Source: Ceratopteris richardii (Eukaryota; Streptophyta; Polypodiopsida; Polypodiales; Pteridaceae). From it: a DNA stretch of 64,000 nt. The stretch is from contig CM035407.1 in NCBI GenBank assembly GCA_020310875.1, positions 74,119,404 to 74,183,403 on the forward strand, read 5' to 3'. Numbering within the stretch: position 1 is the first letter of the stretch; each line of letters begins with the position of its first letter. The notes under the pieces are model-generated. The model did not search any database, had not been told where the DNA came from, and worked only from the letters and a program-made list of their open reading frames with translations. Below are positions 47,168-59,000 of this stretch, one piece after another. The position numbers were made by a program, and so were the translations under genes.

Positions 47168-47249
47168 ATTGTGTGGGTGTTTTACTTTTTAATGGTTTTT
47201 TCTTGTAGGCATGGTTGAAGAGAGAGAGTTGTAGTCCAGTTGTGTAATC

Positions 47250-47402
47250 ATGGAGACAAACTCTTCTAGTGAAGTGGAAACATCTTCTAGAATGGTTTCA
47301 AATCAAGTTAGGAATATAGTTTCAAATCAAAATAGGAATATAGTTTCAAATGAAACTAGGAATGTAGTTTCAAATCGAGCTAGGAATATAGACCAGTATT
47401 GA
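47250..47402 (+). CDS. Small ORF with four 8-residue repeats (uncertain)
   Basis: A 50-codon frame from ATG at 47250 to TGA. After [14 protein letters not shown] come four copies of a 24-bp unit encoding [24 protein letters not shown] and VVSNRARN. The DNA copies differ mainly at positions that keep the frame. A possible splice acceptor (TTTTCTTGTAG) lies about 40 bp upstream. I do not recognise the protein. It could be a fragment of a longer gene, a retroelement piece, or a simple minisatellite that happens to be open. Confidence 0.25.
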   Translation: METNSSSEVETSSRMVSNQVRNIVSNQNRNIVSNETRNVVSNRARNIDQY

Positions 47403-50400
47403 ATTCATATTTTCATTTCCACTTTGTTGTTTCCCATGCCTATGAATATTCTACTAGATGTAGAGAGGATTGACGGTTTTATCTTTGAATATTTGCTTCC
47501 TTTGGAAGAAAGTCATGTAAGAACTTGGGTATACACATGGTTGTGAGTATGCTAATGTTTTTTTCAGTAAGACTTTTAAGAGTTAAGCAAAATTAGACCA
47601 AGAATTGCAGCCTTGAAAGTTGATGACCGCCAGTGTAAATAAATAAATCAGGTGATATCTTTTAAAGTTTGTAAAATTTTTGTGTTTGCCTACATATTAC
47701 AAGGTATTTGTTTTGATGGAGTGAAGTTATCTAGTGAGGGTTTGCCAAAAGATGTCCCTCAACAAAATTTCAACCATAAGAATTTGATCGCTTTTCAAGA
47801 TGATTTGTATATATGTATATAATGTTAATTTTGATTTATTGTTTCTCATCATTTGTCTAGAGTTCATCAGTGCAGACTTGATCGAGTGGTGATGATGGAG
47901 AAGATAATGAGAGCATGGAGTTGAGAAAGCCTTCTTCATAAGATATCTTGATTAAACCTTTATCTTTTTTAACACCATTTCTTGTTGGATTGCATTTAAA
48001 GTATGCATATTTTAATTTGAAATGAGCACATGTTTTAATTCCGATGGGTGCACTCTCATTTGCACAATAAAATGGATATGTAAATATCACAAAAAATACT
48101 AACTCAAGGGTTGGGTGAAAATAAGACAAGATTTGTGAGACAAGATGAGAATGATTGCATTTGAGAGTTAATGCGTGGAGAGCTTATTTAAGTAGAAATC
48201 TTGACAATAGTTTCCTTATTTGCACCATGATTGTGAATACATGCACCTAGAGTAGGCATGATTGAACTGTAAGTGCACGTGTGCTTTCAAAACCATTAGT
48301 CACCTCTGATTTCATGATAAATGAACTGTAAATAAGTGAACAAAGCTTGAGTTTTAGAATGAGTGAGATGCCTCTTCATCGAGTTCTGCACACCCTTTTT
48401 TATTGCACCATGATGTTTGTTGATTCACTTTAAAGTACACATGAATAGGGCCCACTACATATCATGCTCAGACACATACTTGATGATCCATGCACTTGGT
48501 TTTGTTCATCCTACTTCATTCTTTATATGAGTTGCAGAGAAAATGATACGTGTTAGTGTGGTCGAAGGGCACACACATTTGGAGTGGGTCGATTTGATAG
48601 CAATTTCCACTCAAGAATTTCAATTTCACTAACCGAGTTTGGATTACAGCACAAGGAATTGAGCATGGGCATGGAGCATTATGAAGCAAATGATGATTCA
48701 ATATTGTGGATAGCTTTTCACATTAATGAGACATCCTTATTGCAGAGTACATGGCTTCAGTCTTAGTGGAAGTGCTTAGGTGTGAAGTTAAACATAAGGT
48801 CAAAAATATTTGTACACATGCAAAGTTGAGTTGTAGCTACCCAAAAAAATGGAAGTTGCAAAAGGAATGGTGGAAATTACCATGCAATGAACCGATCACT
48901 ATGGGGAATAATGCATGTATTCTAAATTTGGAGTGTGGCAGATATTCGAGGAGGAGACATTGTTGAATAGGAGGCCGCATGCATGAAGAAGGGGGGGGGG
49001 GGGGGGGGGTATGGAACCCAATTCGATAGGAGAGGGAGATATAATGAATAATCAGAGGGTTGCAATCTCGTAGGAGAGGACGAATCCTTGCGTTATGATA
49101 TTTGGTTAAACTGCAAAAAGAGAGGAAAAGAGAGCTACATGCATGTGTAGATGCTTTTGTGGCATTACTTGCGCCTTATAGAAGAGAAGGCTAGTGATAG
49201 AGCACATAGCAGGATTCGAACAATGTAGCTGAAGATCCATGAATTCTTGATGTAGATTATTCCATAAATTACATGTATTGGTAAACGGTAATTTACTCTC
49301 AATGATTCTTATCCATGAGACCATTCTTCTCTGTTCAAAGTTGCCATCATCTCCGTCTCTTGGAATCAAGCATATCTTTGTGTATGAATCTATACATGAA
49401 GTGTATCACTACTATTAGAATATAGACCTAGAAGATAGGTGATGAGGATTCGACTTTCATGTTCTGCTACAGACGAATGTTCGTGATGTTTTCTTTACCT
49501 CTTCACACATAGCTTTTCATTACAGTTATTGCATTGTCCTGTTCAAAGCGCAACTTAGACCACGTATGTGAGTTCATGCTCTCAGGTAAGTTTCAAGTGG
49601 CGACTATACATGGATCATGAAAAGCTATTATGACGTTAGGTGTTTGTTTTTTATATATAAAGAAACTTTCAAGTTTCGTCCTCTATGAAGTGAACCATTT
49701 GACATGGTTAGTTTTGTATGCAGGATACATCCTGACTAAGTAGAATTGACATGCACATTTACCTAACATTTGCTCTTTTAAAACCCCTAGTTGCACCTGC
49801 GCAAGAGAAATATTTTTATCTTTGATTAAAGTAGTAGAATTCCAATTGATTCTAGCACTCGGACATTTCTACATGTTTTCTTCAATCATATAGAGAGAGT
49901 AAAGGGGTTTAAGGCATAGGCAAGATATCTGAAATTTTGGAAATCATAGCGAAGATATCGAGTTGGAGTTTTGAAAAAGTTTTACGATTGGATTAATGAA
50001 GTTGTACCTCCAATCTACTATATTATTCGACTTGCCACTTTGATAGAAGAAGACTTCGGAATCGAGTAGGTGTTCTCTCGTATTTTTTTGGATGCGCATA
50101 ACAATTTATGCTTAGCTTTCTATATGATCATAGCTTTTTTGATGAAAGAGTATATTTAATCATTCGACGAATCGATAAATCTTTATGATTTTCTGAACAC
50201 TAAACAAGGAGCAATACACACAACATTTGTTTGAAGATATTGAGATTTTGCGTTGATTGTATGTTTTATTGCCACTTATGGAGTAAGTAACTTTTGTGAA
50301 TCGCATTGTGGTTATAACCTTCTTCTTGACATTAAAAATCATGAGTTGAAATAGTGTGTGCTGCACTATCAAATACATCGTGCTCAGTTACTAAAGCATG

Positions 50401-51526
50401 GAAATATCAAACTAAGCATGGATTTCTAAAAGAAAAACTTACAGAGTCGTTTAAATTTCAACCCATATACTTCTTGAGATCTTAGCGTTTAAGTTCATAA
50501 TTTACGACAAGACAAGAGCTCACTGGATTGTTAATATTTATATGTTAAGATATTGTTAATATTTATGGTAAAATATTAATACTCACAATAGAAAGTGTTT
50601 CGCATTGACTTGTTTGATTAATTGGACGAGTTCGATGGAGTTAAACTTTGCAATGAGTTTCAAATCATTTCAAGGACGCATAAAATTTTTGATGATAGCA
50701 TAATTTCATTTCAATTGATTTAATCCATTTTTGTGAGGTATCCTTTATCACGTGAGCACGCTTGAAGCACCCGGCATGCACTGTATTACCGGCGGTTGAC
50801 CTGATTAATCAATCAAGCCCTTTTGCACCAACAATTGTGTGTGTGAGAGAGAGAGAGAAAGAGAGAGAGAGAAGAGTGGAGAGTGTGATGAAGATAGAGA
50901 GATATCCTTCTCAAGGAGTGTGACTAAAGGCAATACAAGTAATGTAATTTGGAAGCTAAAAAATAGGAAACAATATGATGCCTTGCGACTATGAAAATCA
51001 AGTGAACCTATGTTATTTGTATCATTAAAAGTGCATATCACCAAAAACAATGTGGGATCTTTCCCCTCCACATGATTTAACTTCGCTTCGTTTGTTAAAA
51101 TTTTTTTTTTCGCCTAAAAAAAAACTTTATCCATACACAGTCATTGAATAGCACTAGCATCAGATTTTTCCCTCACAAATCTGTCCATCGAGGCCTCCTT
51201 TGCCATGGAACCATTGCGATGGCAAGCCATAGAGCTAACGCGCGAGTTTTTTTAGTACCTAAAAACTTTTCTTGCATCAAAACTCACACTAGATGGTCGT
51301 ATACCTCGCCTTAAGGCTACAACACACAACATCAAGGCCAATGAGGCCGCAGCCTGCAGGCATCCAAGTCTATTGCACGCATAAATGCACCGTCTGTTGC
51401 ACTTCTTTGGGACATGCTCGCAGTCCACATCAGCAGTTAAAAATTGGTATGATCATGCCCACTCATTAGTTTAAAAAAATTTGATATGATAATGAAGAGA
51501 TTACGTTTTCAAATATATATGTTCCA
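47403..51526. other. No gene seen; spacer with poly-G and GA tracts
   Basis: More than 4 kb without recognisable protein families. Open frames are short and lack homology. A run of 19 G lies at 48991-49009 and a GA-rich run at about 50840-50880. I see no LTR ends or long repeats. Confidence 0.45.
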
Positions 51527-51819
51527 GGCTGATGTCCAGGTGGTTGGGCTGCTTGCCTCTTGAGGTGGGGGGAGGGTTCAACCCTTGCGGGCCACATTGT
51601 AAGAGACATGTAAATCATGGAATGTTTCATTTGGTTGTGCCACTGCTTGTGTTGTCTCGCGGTAGTTGTGACCGCAATCTAGCCCAGTTATGTAAACCCC
51701 TGTTCTTGTGGGATAAGGGCGGTCCCATGGGTACTATGCCCTTCCTTGTACAGTTGCAATTTCAAAGTTAAAGCTTAGAAAAATAAGCCTCGGCCAAACC
51801 TCCATTCACAAAAAAAAAC
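51527..51819 (+). mobile_element. tRNA-derived SINE
   Basis: About 290 bp. The head has an A-box-like GTGGTTGGGCTGC and a B box GGTTCAACCC at 51575-51584, separated by about 35 bp. The body follows and the end is an A-rich tail (CAAAAAAAAAC). Head, body and oligo-A tail make the structure of a Pol III SINE inserted upstream of the BTB gene. Target-site duplications are hidden by AT-rich flanks (ATATATAT on both sides). Confidence 0.65.
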
Positions 51820-51861
<42 letters not shown>

Positions 51862-51862
51862 A
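51820..51862. repeat. (TA)n(GA)n microsatellite
   Basis: TA run followed by GA run directly after the SINE tail, about 370 bp upstream of the BTB start codon. Confidence 0.9.
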
Positions 51863-52232
51863 TCTCAATACAGACTCTACCAAGATGACGCTTCCAAGTT
51901 CCAACTCAGTCGCCCTGAAAAGGCCAGCGTTAAAGCTTGGCAAATGGCAAATGTCCTTTCTTACGTCGCCACATCGAAAATTGAATATGACACAAGAAGG
52001 GGATATACTCGATGAATCGGTGATATGAGAGCTATAGACGAGGCTCACGCTGAAAACAAAAGCGTCCTATGATGTTGTGCTTTCTTAATGATGTCGCATT
52101 TTAATGCTGTGCTCCCTTAATGATGTCTCACGAAATCCTTTCGGCTTCAAATGAAGCGCGGATGGCCCAATCTCAAATGGAGTCCAGTTTTGCTTTCATT
52201 TGAATTCTGGTTCAGAAGTTTGATTCTATACC

Positions 52233-54040
52233 ATGGTGCATAGCTCGAAGAAGTGGTGTACTTTTTGTGGGAGCTCTCCGGAGTTCTCTATTTGCTACGT
52301 CTGCCATGAAGGTGCAACAGACATCATAAAGCTTATAAAACCGTGGGACGCGCAGGAAGAATCCAATCACGATGCAAGCACGGAAACGTCTGGACATAGC
52401 CAGGTACAATTTCCTACGCGGCAGTTAAAGAACAAAGCATAAGATATGTGATTATCCACTTGCGATCTCGAGGTAATAGTGAAGAAAATTCTTGGCTTGT
52501 CTCGATATCGTAGAGTGTAGTTCGAACGAGATTCATGGCTTGCATAATTCTTTTCTTTTGTGGATTATGTCTCTTCCTATGGTGTGTCTGCATGAATAAC
52601 TAGTCAGATATACGGAGAGGCTGTCAGATGAAGAAGGCAGAGAACTCTGAATGAACGGGAATGAAGGAACCAGTGCGTCTTTTTTCCTCATCTGTGACTG
52701 GAAACTTCATGCAAATGTGTTGAGCAGGCGTACTTTTGGATTTTTACGTGTTTCAATGTTTTACTTGATGGATATTGAAATGCGTGCAGTACGTATATGA
52801 ACTGCTCTTTGGATGCAGAGTCTGGCAGCGCAAGCATCAAAAGCGAAACGGTTTGAGGCATCAAAAGTGAGACGGTTTAAGGACCTGGCTAAACGTTCAA
52901 TCTATTTGAAAAAATTATTGAAGGCTGTTCTAGAAGAACATCATGCAGATATTGAGCTGGTTACTGATGACGGTCTCTCTTTACGAGCTCATAAAGTGGT
53001 CCTGGTGAGCAGCATGTCTGGGGGGAGTTTTGTTTTGTGAAGTTATATTAGGGAGACGAATGCTATACATTCTTGAATCTAGTACGGTTGCTGTTCCAGT
53101 TTTGCTTGTACTCAAGTGTCAGTGGGCGTTTGAATTTCGAATTTCCGTTTCGTATCTAGTATGTGAAGTTTTGGTGTTCCCTTTCCAACTAGGTCTTTCA
53201 GACATTCTCTCGTGCGGCATTCGCCATCTGGGTTAAGCACATTCCCAAGTGAGGGGGGCTGCGTTGGCCTCTGTAGAGATAGGAGGGATAGAGGTGTCTT
53301 TATCTTTTTCCTTAAAGTTAAGTCGAATACTGTGTAAAGACTGTTTTCTTCAGATGCTTATGAGTTTGATGTAGCTTATGCAGTGCAAATTGTTCACCCA
53401 CCCTGGTGATCGAATTTGATGCAGGCATACTCAGTTTTTGAGTGTTTGTGTGATATGTCTTTGAAAACAACTTTATGTGAACGATGTTGTATGTATCTAG
53501 GGCTCTGTTACTATGATTTCACATTAGTTATCTCCAGCTTCAATAACTATAATTTCACAAGTGTCATCCCTTTTGCAGACTTTCGGGTCACAAGTTTTCA
53601 GGTCAATGTTGGAAAACAAGTATTTACCCGAAAAATGCTTACGAACACGGGTCCCAGATATAGTCTATAATGAATTGAAGCGCCTCGTTGAATTCATTTA
53701 CGGTGGGCAGTTAACACCTGAAACGTTGAAAGACCATTCTAAATCCCTTATAGTGGCTGCTGACAAATATGATGTACCACAATTGCTGGAAATATGTGAA
53801 GCCTATCTGGTTGAAACGTTGAATACGGAGAACGTACTAGAAATCTTGGAGTTATCAGCCAGGTTGAGCTCTCCTGCAGTGCTGGAGAGTGCAGCATTGC
53901 ACGTGGTCCTGAAAAATTGGAAATCGATTATCTTTTCCAATGAATATGAAGAGTTTGCGTTGAAGAATCCGCTCCTGGCTTTGAAAGTCTCACGATCCGT
54001 TCCTGAGTTCTACTACGCACGTGCTCACATCCGTAGCTAA
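52233..54040 (+). CDS. BTB/POZ domain protein with N-terminal C4 motif
   Basis: Three exons, all joined in phase 0: 52233-52403 (donor CAG|GTACAA), 52819-53004 (acceptor TGCAG, donor CTG|GTGAGC) and 53579-54040 (acceptor TTTTGCAG, TAA stop). They give a protein of 272 residues. Residues 8-25 hold CTFCGSSPEFSICYVC, a C-x2-C-x8-C-x2-C zinc-binding-like motif. Residues 75-90 are basic. The BTB domain runs from about 97 to 190: DIELVTDDGLSLRAHKVVL, then across the exon 2/3 junction FGSQVFRSMLENKYLPEKC, LVEFIYGGQLT, LIVAADKYDVPQLLEICEAY. A BACK-like helical tail follows (TENVLEILELSARLSSPAVL, VVLKNWKSIIF). This layout matches the plant family of Arabidopsis At4g08455, small BTB proteins with a Cys-rich N-terminus. 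Family members are thought to act as CUL3 ubiquitin-ligase adaptors. The start is the only in-frame ATG before the C4 motif. No stops or frame errors are seen, so it looks like a working gene. Confidence 0.88.
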
Positions 54041-56270
54041 AGCATTAAAGATGCTGAAGCGCAGAGAGCATCATTCGTCGTCTGCTTTGCAATATTCGTT
54101 TATATAACCTAAACTTTAGCAGTTCAAACTGCATAGCATACAGCGTTTGTGAAGGCTTTTGATCCTCCGGATTTTCTGTCTCTTGTTGGCGCCGAAAAGC
54201 AGGAAGAAGGTTTCGTTCTTTTAGCTGCTTTGAGCAGTCCATAACATGAGAAGGGGTGGTTCTTAGTCGTTTTGACAGATCACAACGCAAAAGTTCTTTG
54301 TACATACGTCGTCGCTTCTACTCTACTATTTTTTTCAATTATCTGTAATGGTCGGATTATTCTCGTTTGATGGATTCATGCATTGCATAAAAGTTTTATA
54401 CCACATAGATTAGAAAGAATGGAATCACGGCTGCTTATATGCGTTTTCTCTGTGATGTCCTTTCCCTCTTATGGTTTAGGTTCTTTCGCTGCTGCCTGCA
54501 AATATTCAAATGCCTGCAATTTTAACAAGAAAGGCCCTATCCAATAACGTTCTCAGACTCTTTTCTCATGAGCCCTTTCTTTTGAGAGCATTTCTTCACA
54601 TCTAAAGGTTTCTTATCTTGTAAAGGACTTTAGTTCCTTTAATAGATTTGTGCATACGATCTTTCCACTCCCATGGCTTTAGTCTCTCGGGGGGGGGGGG
54701 GGGGGGGGGGGGTGTAACTTCGCTGTTGGAAAATGCGAAGAGCTATTCTTAACTAGTAAATGCTTGTTAGTAGGGAGCAGCGACATAGGATTTTAAACAG
54801 TTTTAAACATAGGATTTAAAACAGTTTTAAGGATTGCCTGTTCAAGGAGAAAGTGGGAAGGCCTAAATAAACCGGGGGGGGGGGGGGGGGGGGGGGCGGC
54901 AATAAGTGTCATTTAGAGAAAATTGTACGTAGTGTGGATAAGTATGGGGAGACCAAGAAAAAATAAATTAACAATAGACAAAAGAGGATGAGACTTCCAT
55001 GTTAATTAGATATAAAGGTTAGGAACGAAGAATGATGGAGATGGTGACAAACAAATTTGAGCTGAAGTTCGAGAGACATTTGCTTCCTTATATATTATAG
55101 GTTAGTTGAAGACATTAAAAAAGTGTATATCGTGTTGGGATCTACCTTACAAAGGCTCCAAGTTCAAATAGAAGAGCTTGGTAGTAGTGCAGAAGAGGGA
55201 CAAGCGAAGAGCTATTTGATAGCACGAAAATTCTTATTGGCACTACGACATTACTAGAAAAAAATGCAAGGAAAAGTGTAATCATAAGAGAGAACACAAA
55301 ACCCTCGACAACCTAAACTCGAAGCTTTGACCTCAAAGAATTTAGATTATAGGAGAAACTACAATGGACTTGGTTATGCAAGACAAGTGTTGTGAACCCA
55401 AAATTTACTTGTTGTAGGAAGCTAGCCTAGTGAGGAGGGCTTGAAGAGCAAAGTTGTGGAGGACTGGACGCCTCTTGAATGGGTTTTCTCTCAAATTATG
55501 GGAGAGGGTGTTAACTATAACGTCTTAAAAAGATCTATTACCCTCAAATTGACACCACGCAAGAAACTAGGCATTTGAACATCTTACGTGAAATCGCAAC
55601 CTTAAATATTTACAATACATTACATGTTTAAGACAGAGATAATGCAAGACTAGAGATGCTAATAACGTTTAAGATCACAGATATTTCAACTGAGCAAAAT
55701 TATGACTCTTATCACTTTATTCTAATGTATTGATAAGAAATGCAATCAATGCCATGCACGATGTCACAATTATGACTCATGAAGCTGAATTCCAAAGATC
55801 AGCATCCTTATGATCTAGGATCACTCCTACAACCTAAGGTTTTATGTTTAGGTACAAATAAATTAAAATTTCTTGAGATGATTGGTTTCCACTTTGTCCC
55901 TTGATTGGTGATTATCCTTATGAGTCCAAGATATGGTATATTTTCCAAAATGAAGTTTGTATCTTGGATTTGAGAGTGAATTTGTGGAGATAGAATCTCT
56001 TTGACACCATTGCTCTTAAAAGGAAGAAAGTGATTCCTTAAATCTTGGCTTCCATCACTAACTTGTCCCTCATTATCGGTGAGGTTAAAGAAGCACGTAG
56101 TAAATTGAAACAGTGGAAATCTTGGTCTAGATGGGATTTCTAATAGAATCTTCTAGGGGCCAAAAGATTTCCTCACTCCTTACATTTTTGGATTTGGAAA
56201 GAAACCACTAGAAAAGATACTTTTCCTATCAATATCTACATGAGAGTGATTAATCTTGTGCATAAGTGTG
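54041..56270. other. 3' flank of BTB gene and spacer
   Basis: It holds the BTB 3' untranslated region at first; I cannot fix its end. Runs of 24 G (54689-54712) and 23 G (54874-54896) lie only 160 bp apart. No genes or transposon proteins are recognised in the rest. Confidence 0.5.
54689..54896 (+). repeat. Two long poly-G tracts
   Basis: (G)24 at 54689-54712 and (G)23 at 54874-54896 on the same strand. A third run, (G)19, is at 48991. Such runs can fold as G-quadruplexes. Their lengths may also be affected by sequencing error. Confidence 0.85.
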
Positions 56271-59000
56271 ATGATCCTAGCCTATATACATGAGACAATG
56301 ACTTTAACTCTCCATCCAACCTACCATTATATAGATTTGGGCATTTGATTGTAGCTAGAGTCTAGGAATGCATGTGCACTCTCTTCCATCGCTTTCTATT
56401 GATCTACTAGAGTCCACTAGTGGTAGCTATACCCACCTCTTGAGTTAAGTCTATGAAATCAAGTTAACTCATGTTAACTTTAGTGGGAGCCTATAAAGAG
56501 TCTTTTAGAAAAAAAAATTGCCCCATGGCACACATGGGGACAGTCCATAAGTACATATTGTTAACATTAACTTAAGCTTTTCCTAGTTAGTTTATAAGAT
56601 CCCCCCTCCCGCTTAAAGAACATTTTCATTCTCTAAAATATTCTTCAAGGTAAATTCTATATAATAGCTTTTCGAGCCCATGGTCTGATTGAGACACATG
56701 GTTTCATCTCTATGATTCAGCTCTTTATCCAAAAGGAAATCTTATCCCATACTAAATATGAAACGTGGGGAATTTATGCTTGGCTTCGTCCCTTCCCAAA
56801 CCATTCAAAATAGTGCCTAGTTTTAATTGATAAACTGAATCTAGTGCAAACTATGGATAGAATGATAAGGGTGGAATAAACATCCCTTCCCAATTCAATG
56901 TCTTGCTATGTGTGCATTATGCATTGCACTATGGATAGAATGATAAGGGTGGAATAAACATCCCTTCCCAATTCAATGTCTTGCTATGTGTGCATTATGC
57001 ATCCATAGCAGAGACATGTGAAATAATGGATTTTAAGTATCTCCATCCAAACTTCTAACTTGGTTCATTTTTGTGCAACACTTGTGCATGAACTTAGTAA
57101 AATAGATGGATACCCTAACATTTCAAGACTTTAAGTTTTTTTATTAATTTTACTTCAACTTGGTTTGGATAAATGAAGACTTTATAAGGTTGAGAAAAAC
57201 ACCTAACTTAGATATTTCCACTGTAGTCCATGTCTAACCAACATCTACTAACCTCTTTACCAACTACAAGACTTCTATGTCCAATTTGCGCTTCATCATC
57301 TTGATAAGATATAGATAATAAGGGTAATGAAGAAAGAGTATTTGGACCACCAAGTGCTTGAGATTTGAGTCTGCTTTCAATCATGTCCCTCTATATATAG
57401 CTCCTTCAATCAATGATGACCACACGATTAATTCAAGTTCACATGTGCATGTGCAATCTCGACCATTTCTTTAACACCATTTACTAGAGTCCACTAGTGG
57501 TGTGTGTACTTTCTACTCTAGTTAAGTCTCTAGATTCAAGCTAACTCATGTTAACTTTAGTAAGAAGGTTCTAGAGCTCTTTGGCGGATGAACCCAAGAC
57601 CTCCTCCTTCCCATTATTGAGACTTAACCACTAAGATAAGTGGATTATTTGTTTTATAGAGCACATGAACCTATAATTAAATCTAATCTTGAGATATATA
57701 GCCTTACTTGATAATGATAAGACAATTATCAGATTTGAAATCAGATTGAACCAGTTGGACCCATATGTCTTAGACTTACTTTATAAAATTCGTCCCCTTG
57801 GTAAAGACTTTCCTCATTGAAATAGAGCTATATTAATAAACTATAGGTATTCTCCCAGGCCTCATGTTCTCTCCTAGAATAACATGTTTTTTATGTTTGT
57901 GGTGGGCTTTATCTTATACTCCAATTGAACAGATGAGAATCTAGTGTCGAAACCCTACCCAAATGATTCAAAACACCATCTAACTTTGCATTTTTCAAGC
58001 CTACAAAATGCAAAGTAGGTAATGAATAATAAGGGTGGATAAAAACAATTCATTGGAAAATTCAATGTTTTCCATATGTGCTATCTCGCAACTAACATGT
58101 GAAATGGAAAGATTTAAAATACTAGTCCACTTTTGAGCATCTCACATGCATGGACCTAGCAATTAAGATGGGATTTCTATCTACCACAAATATTTACTTG
58201 ATGTTTCACCTTACTGGATGAATAGTTTTTCCATATAGGTTTGAAATCCAACGTAAAATGCAAGACTAAGTGTTCTTTACACTTATGGTCAATTTTGACT
58301 AGAATAAAGGAAATCCTCAGTTAACTTTGTTAGACTTAGAATAATTTTGTCAAAGGCTTTTACTCTAACTACTTGCGAGTTTCCAATAATTATGATCAAT
58401 TCCTAACTTATGTTCTATAACAGTGTTTTGGATTCTATAAAGATCATTGAAGTTGTGCTAGTAATCTTGCAACAAATGCACATGGGTAAGTAATGAATCG
58501 AATACTTTGCTTGAGTTAGATCTAGAGGACTTAGTTATCTTTGATAACTAATGAAGCAAGAGCATTATGATTATAAAGTACTTGAGAGATGACTCTCCTC
58601 CTAACCTTGTGCTTCTATATATAGCTCCTTGAATCAATGATGACCCCAAGATTAACTAAACTCCACATGTGCATGTGTAGCTTGACCAATACTTTTAACA
58701 CCTCCATAGAGTCTAGTAGTGATAGATGTAATTGCCACTTGAGTTAAGTCTATTTGGAATCAAGTTAAATCATGTTAACTTGAGTTGGAAGGCTTTAAAA
58801 CTCATTGGACAAAACCCTCTCCCTAGACATCCTCCTTCCCATTCTTGACACTTAACCACTAGGGTAAGTGGATTACTTGTTTTAGAGATGACATGAACCT
58901 ATGTTAAAATCTAATCTTGCGATCTTTGGTGTAACATGAGAATGACCAAAAGATATCCACTTTAAGATCTGTTTGAACCAAGCGGATGGTCATGTCATAG
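56270..59000. repeat. Degenerate ~1.1-1.2 kb tandem repeat, about three units
   Basis: A landmark CTATATATAGCTCC and its following text recur at 57392 and 58616, with a more diverged copy at about 56280. Each is followed by CATGTGCATG, then AGTCCACTAGTGG or a variant, and then AAGTTAACTCATGTTAACTT. A second landmark, CACTTAACCACTAGGGTAAG, or ACTTAACCACTAAGATAAG, occurs near 57613 and 58850. Spacing is about 1112 and 1224 bp. No coding signal is present. Confidence 0.75.
56850..57005. repeat. 78-bp tandem duplication
   Basis: The segment starting ACTATGGATAGAATGATAAG at 56850 repeats exactly from 56928. It is recent, since no difference is visible, and it lies inside the first 1.1-kb unit. 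Confidence 0.9.
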
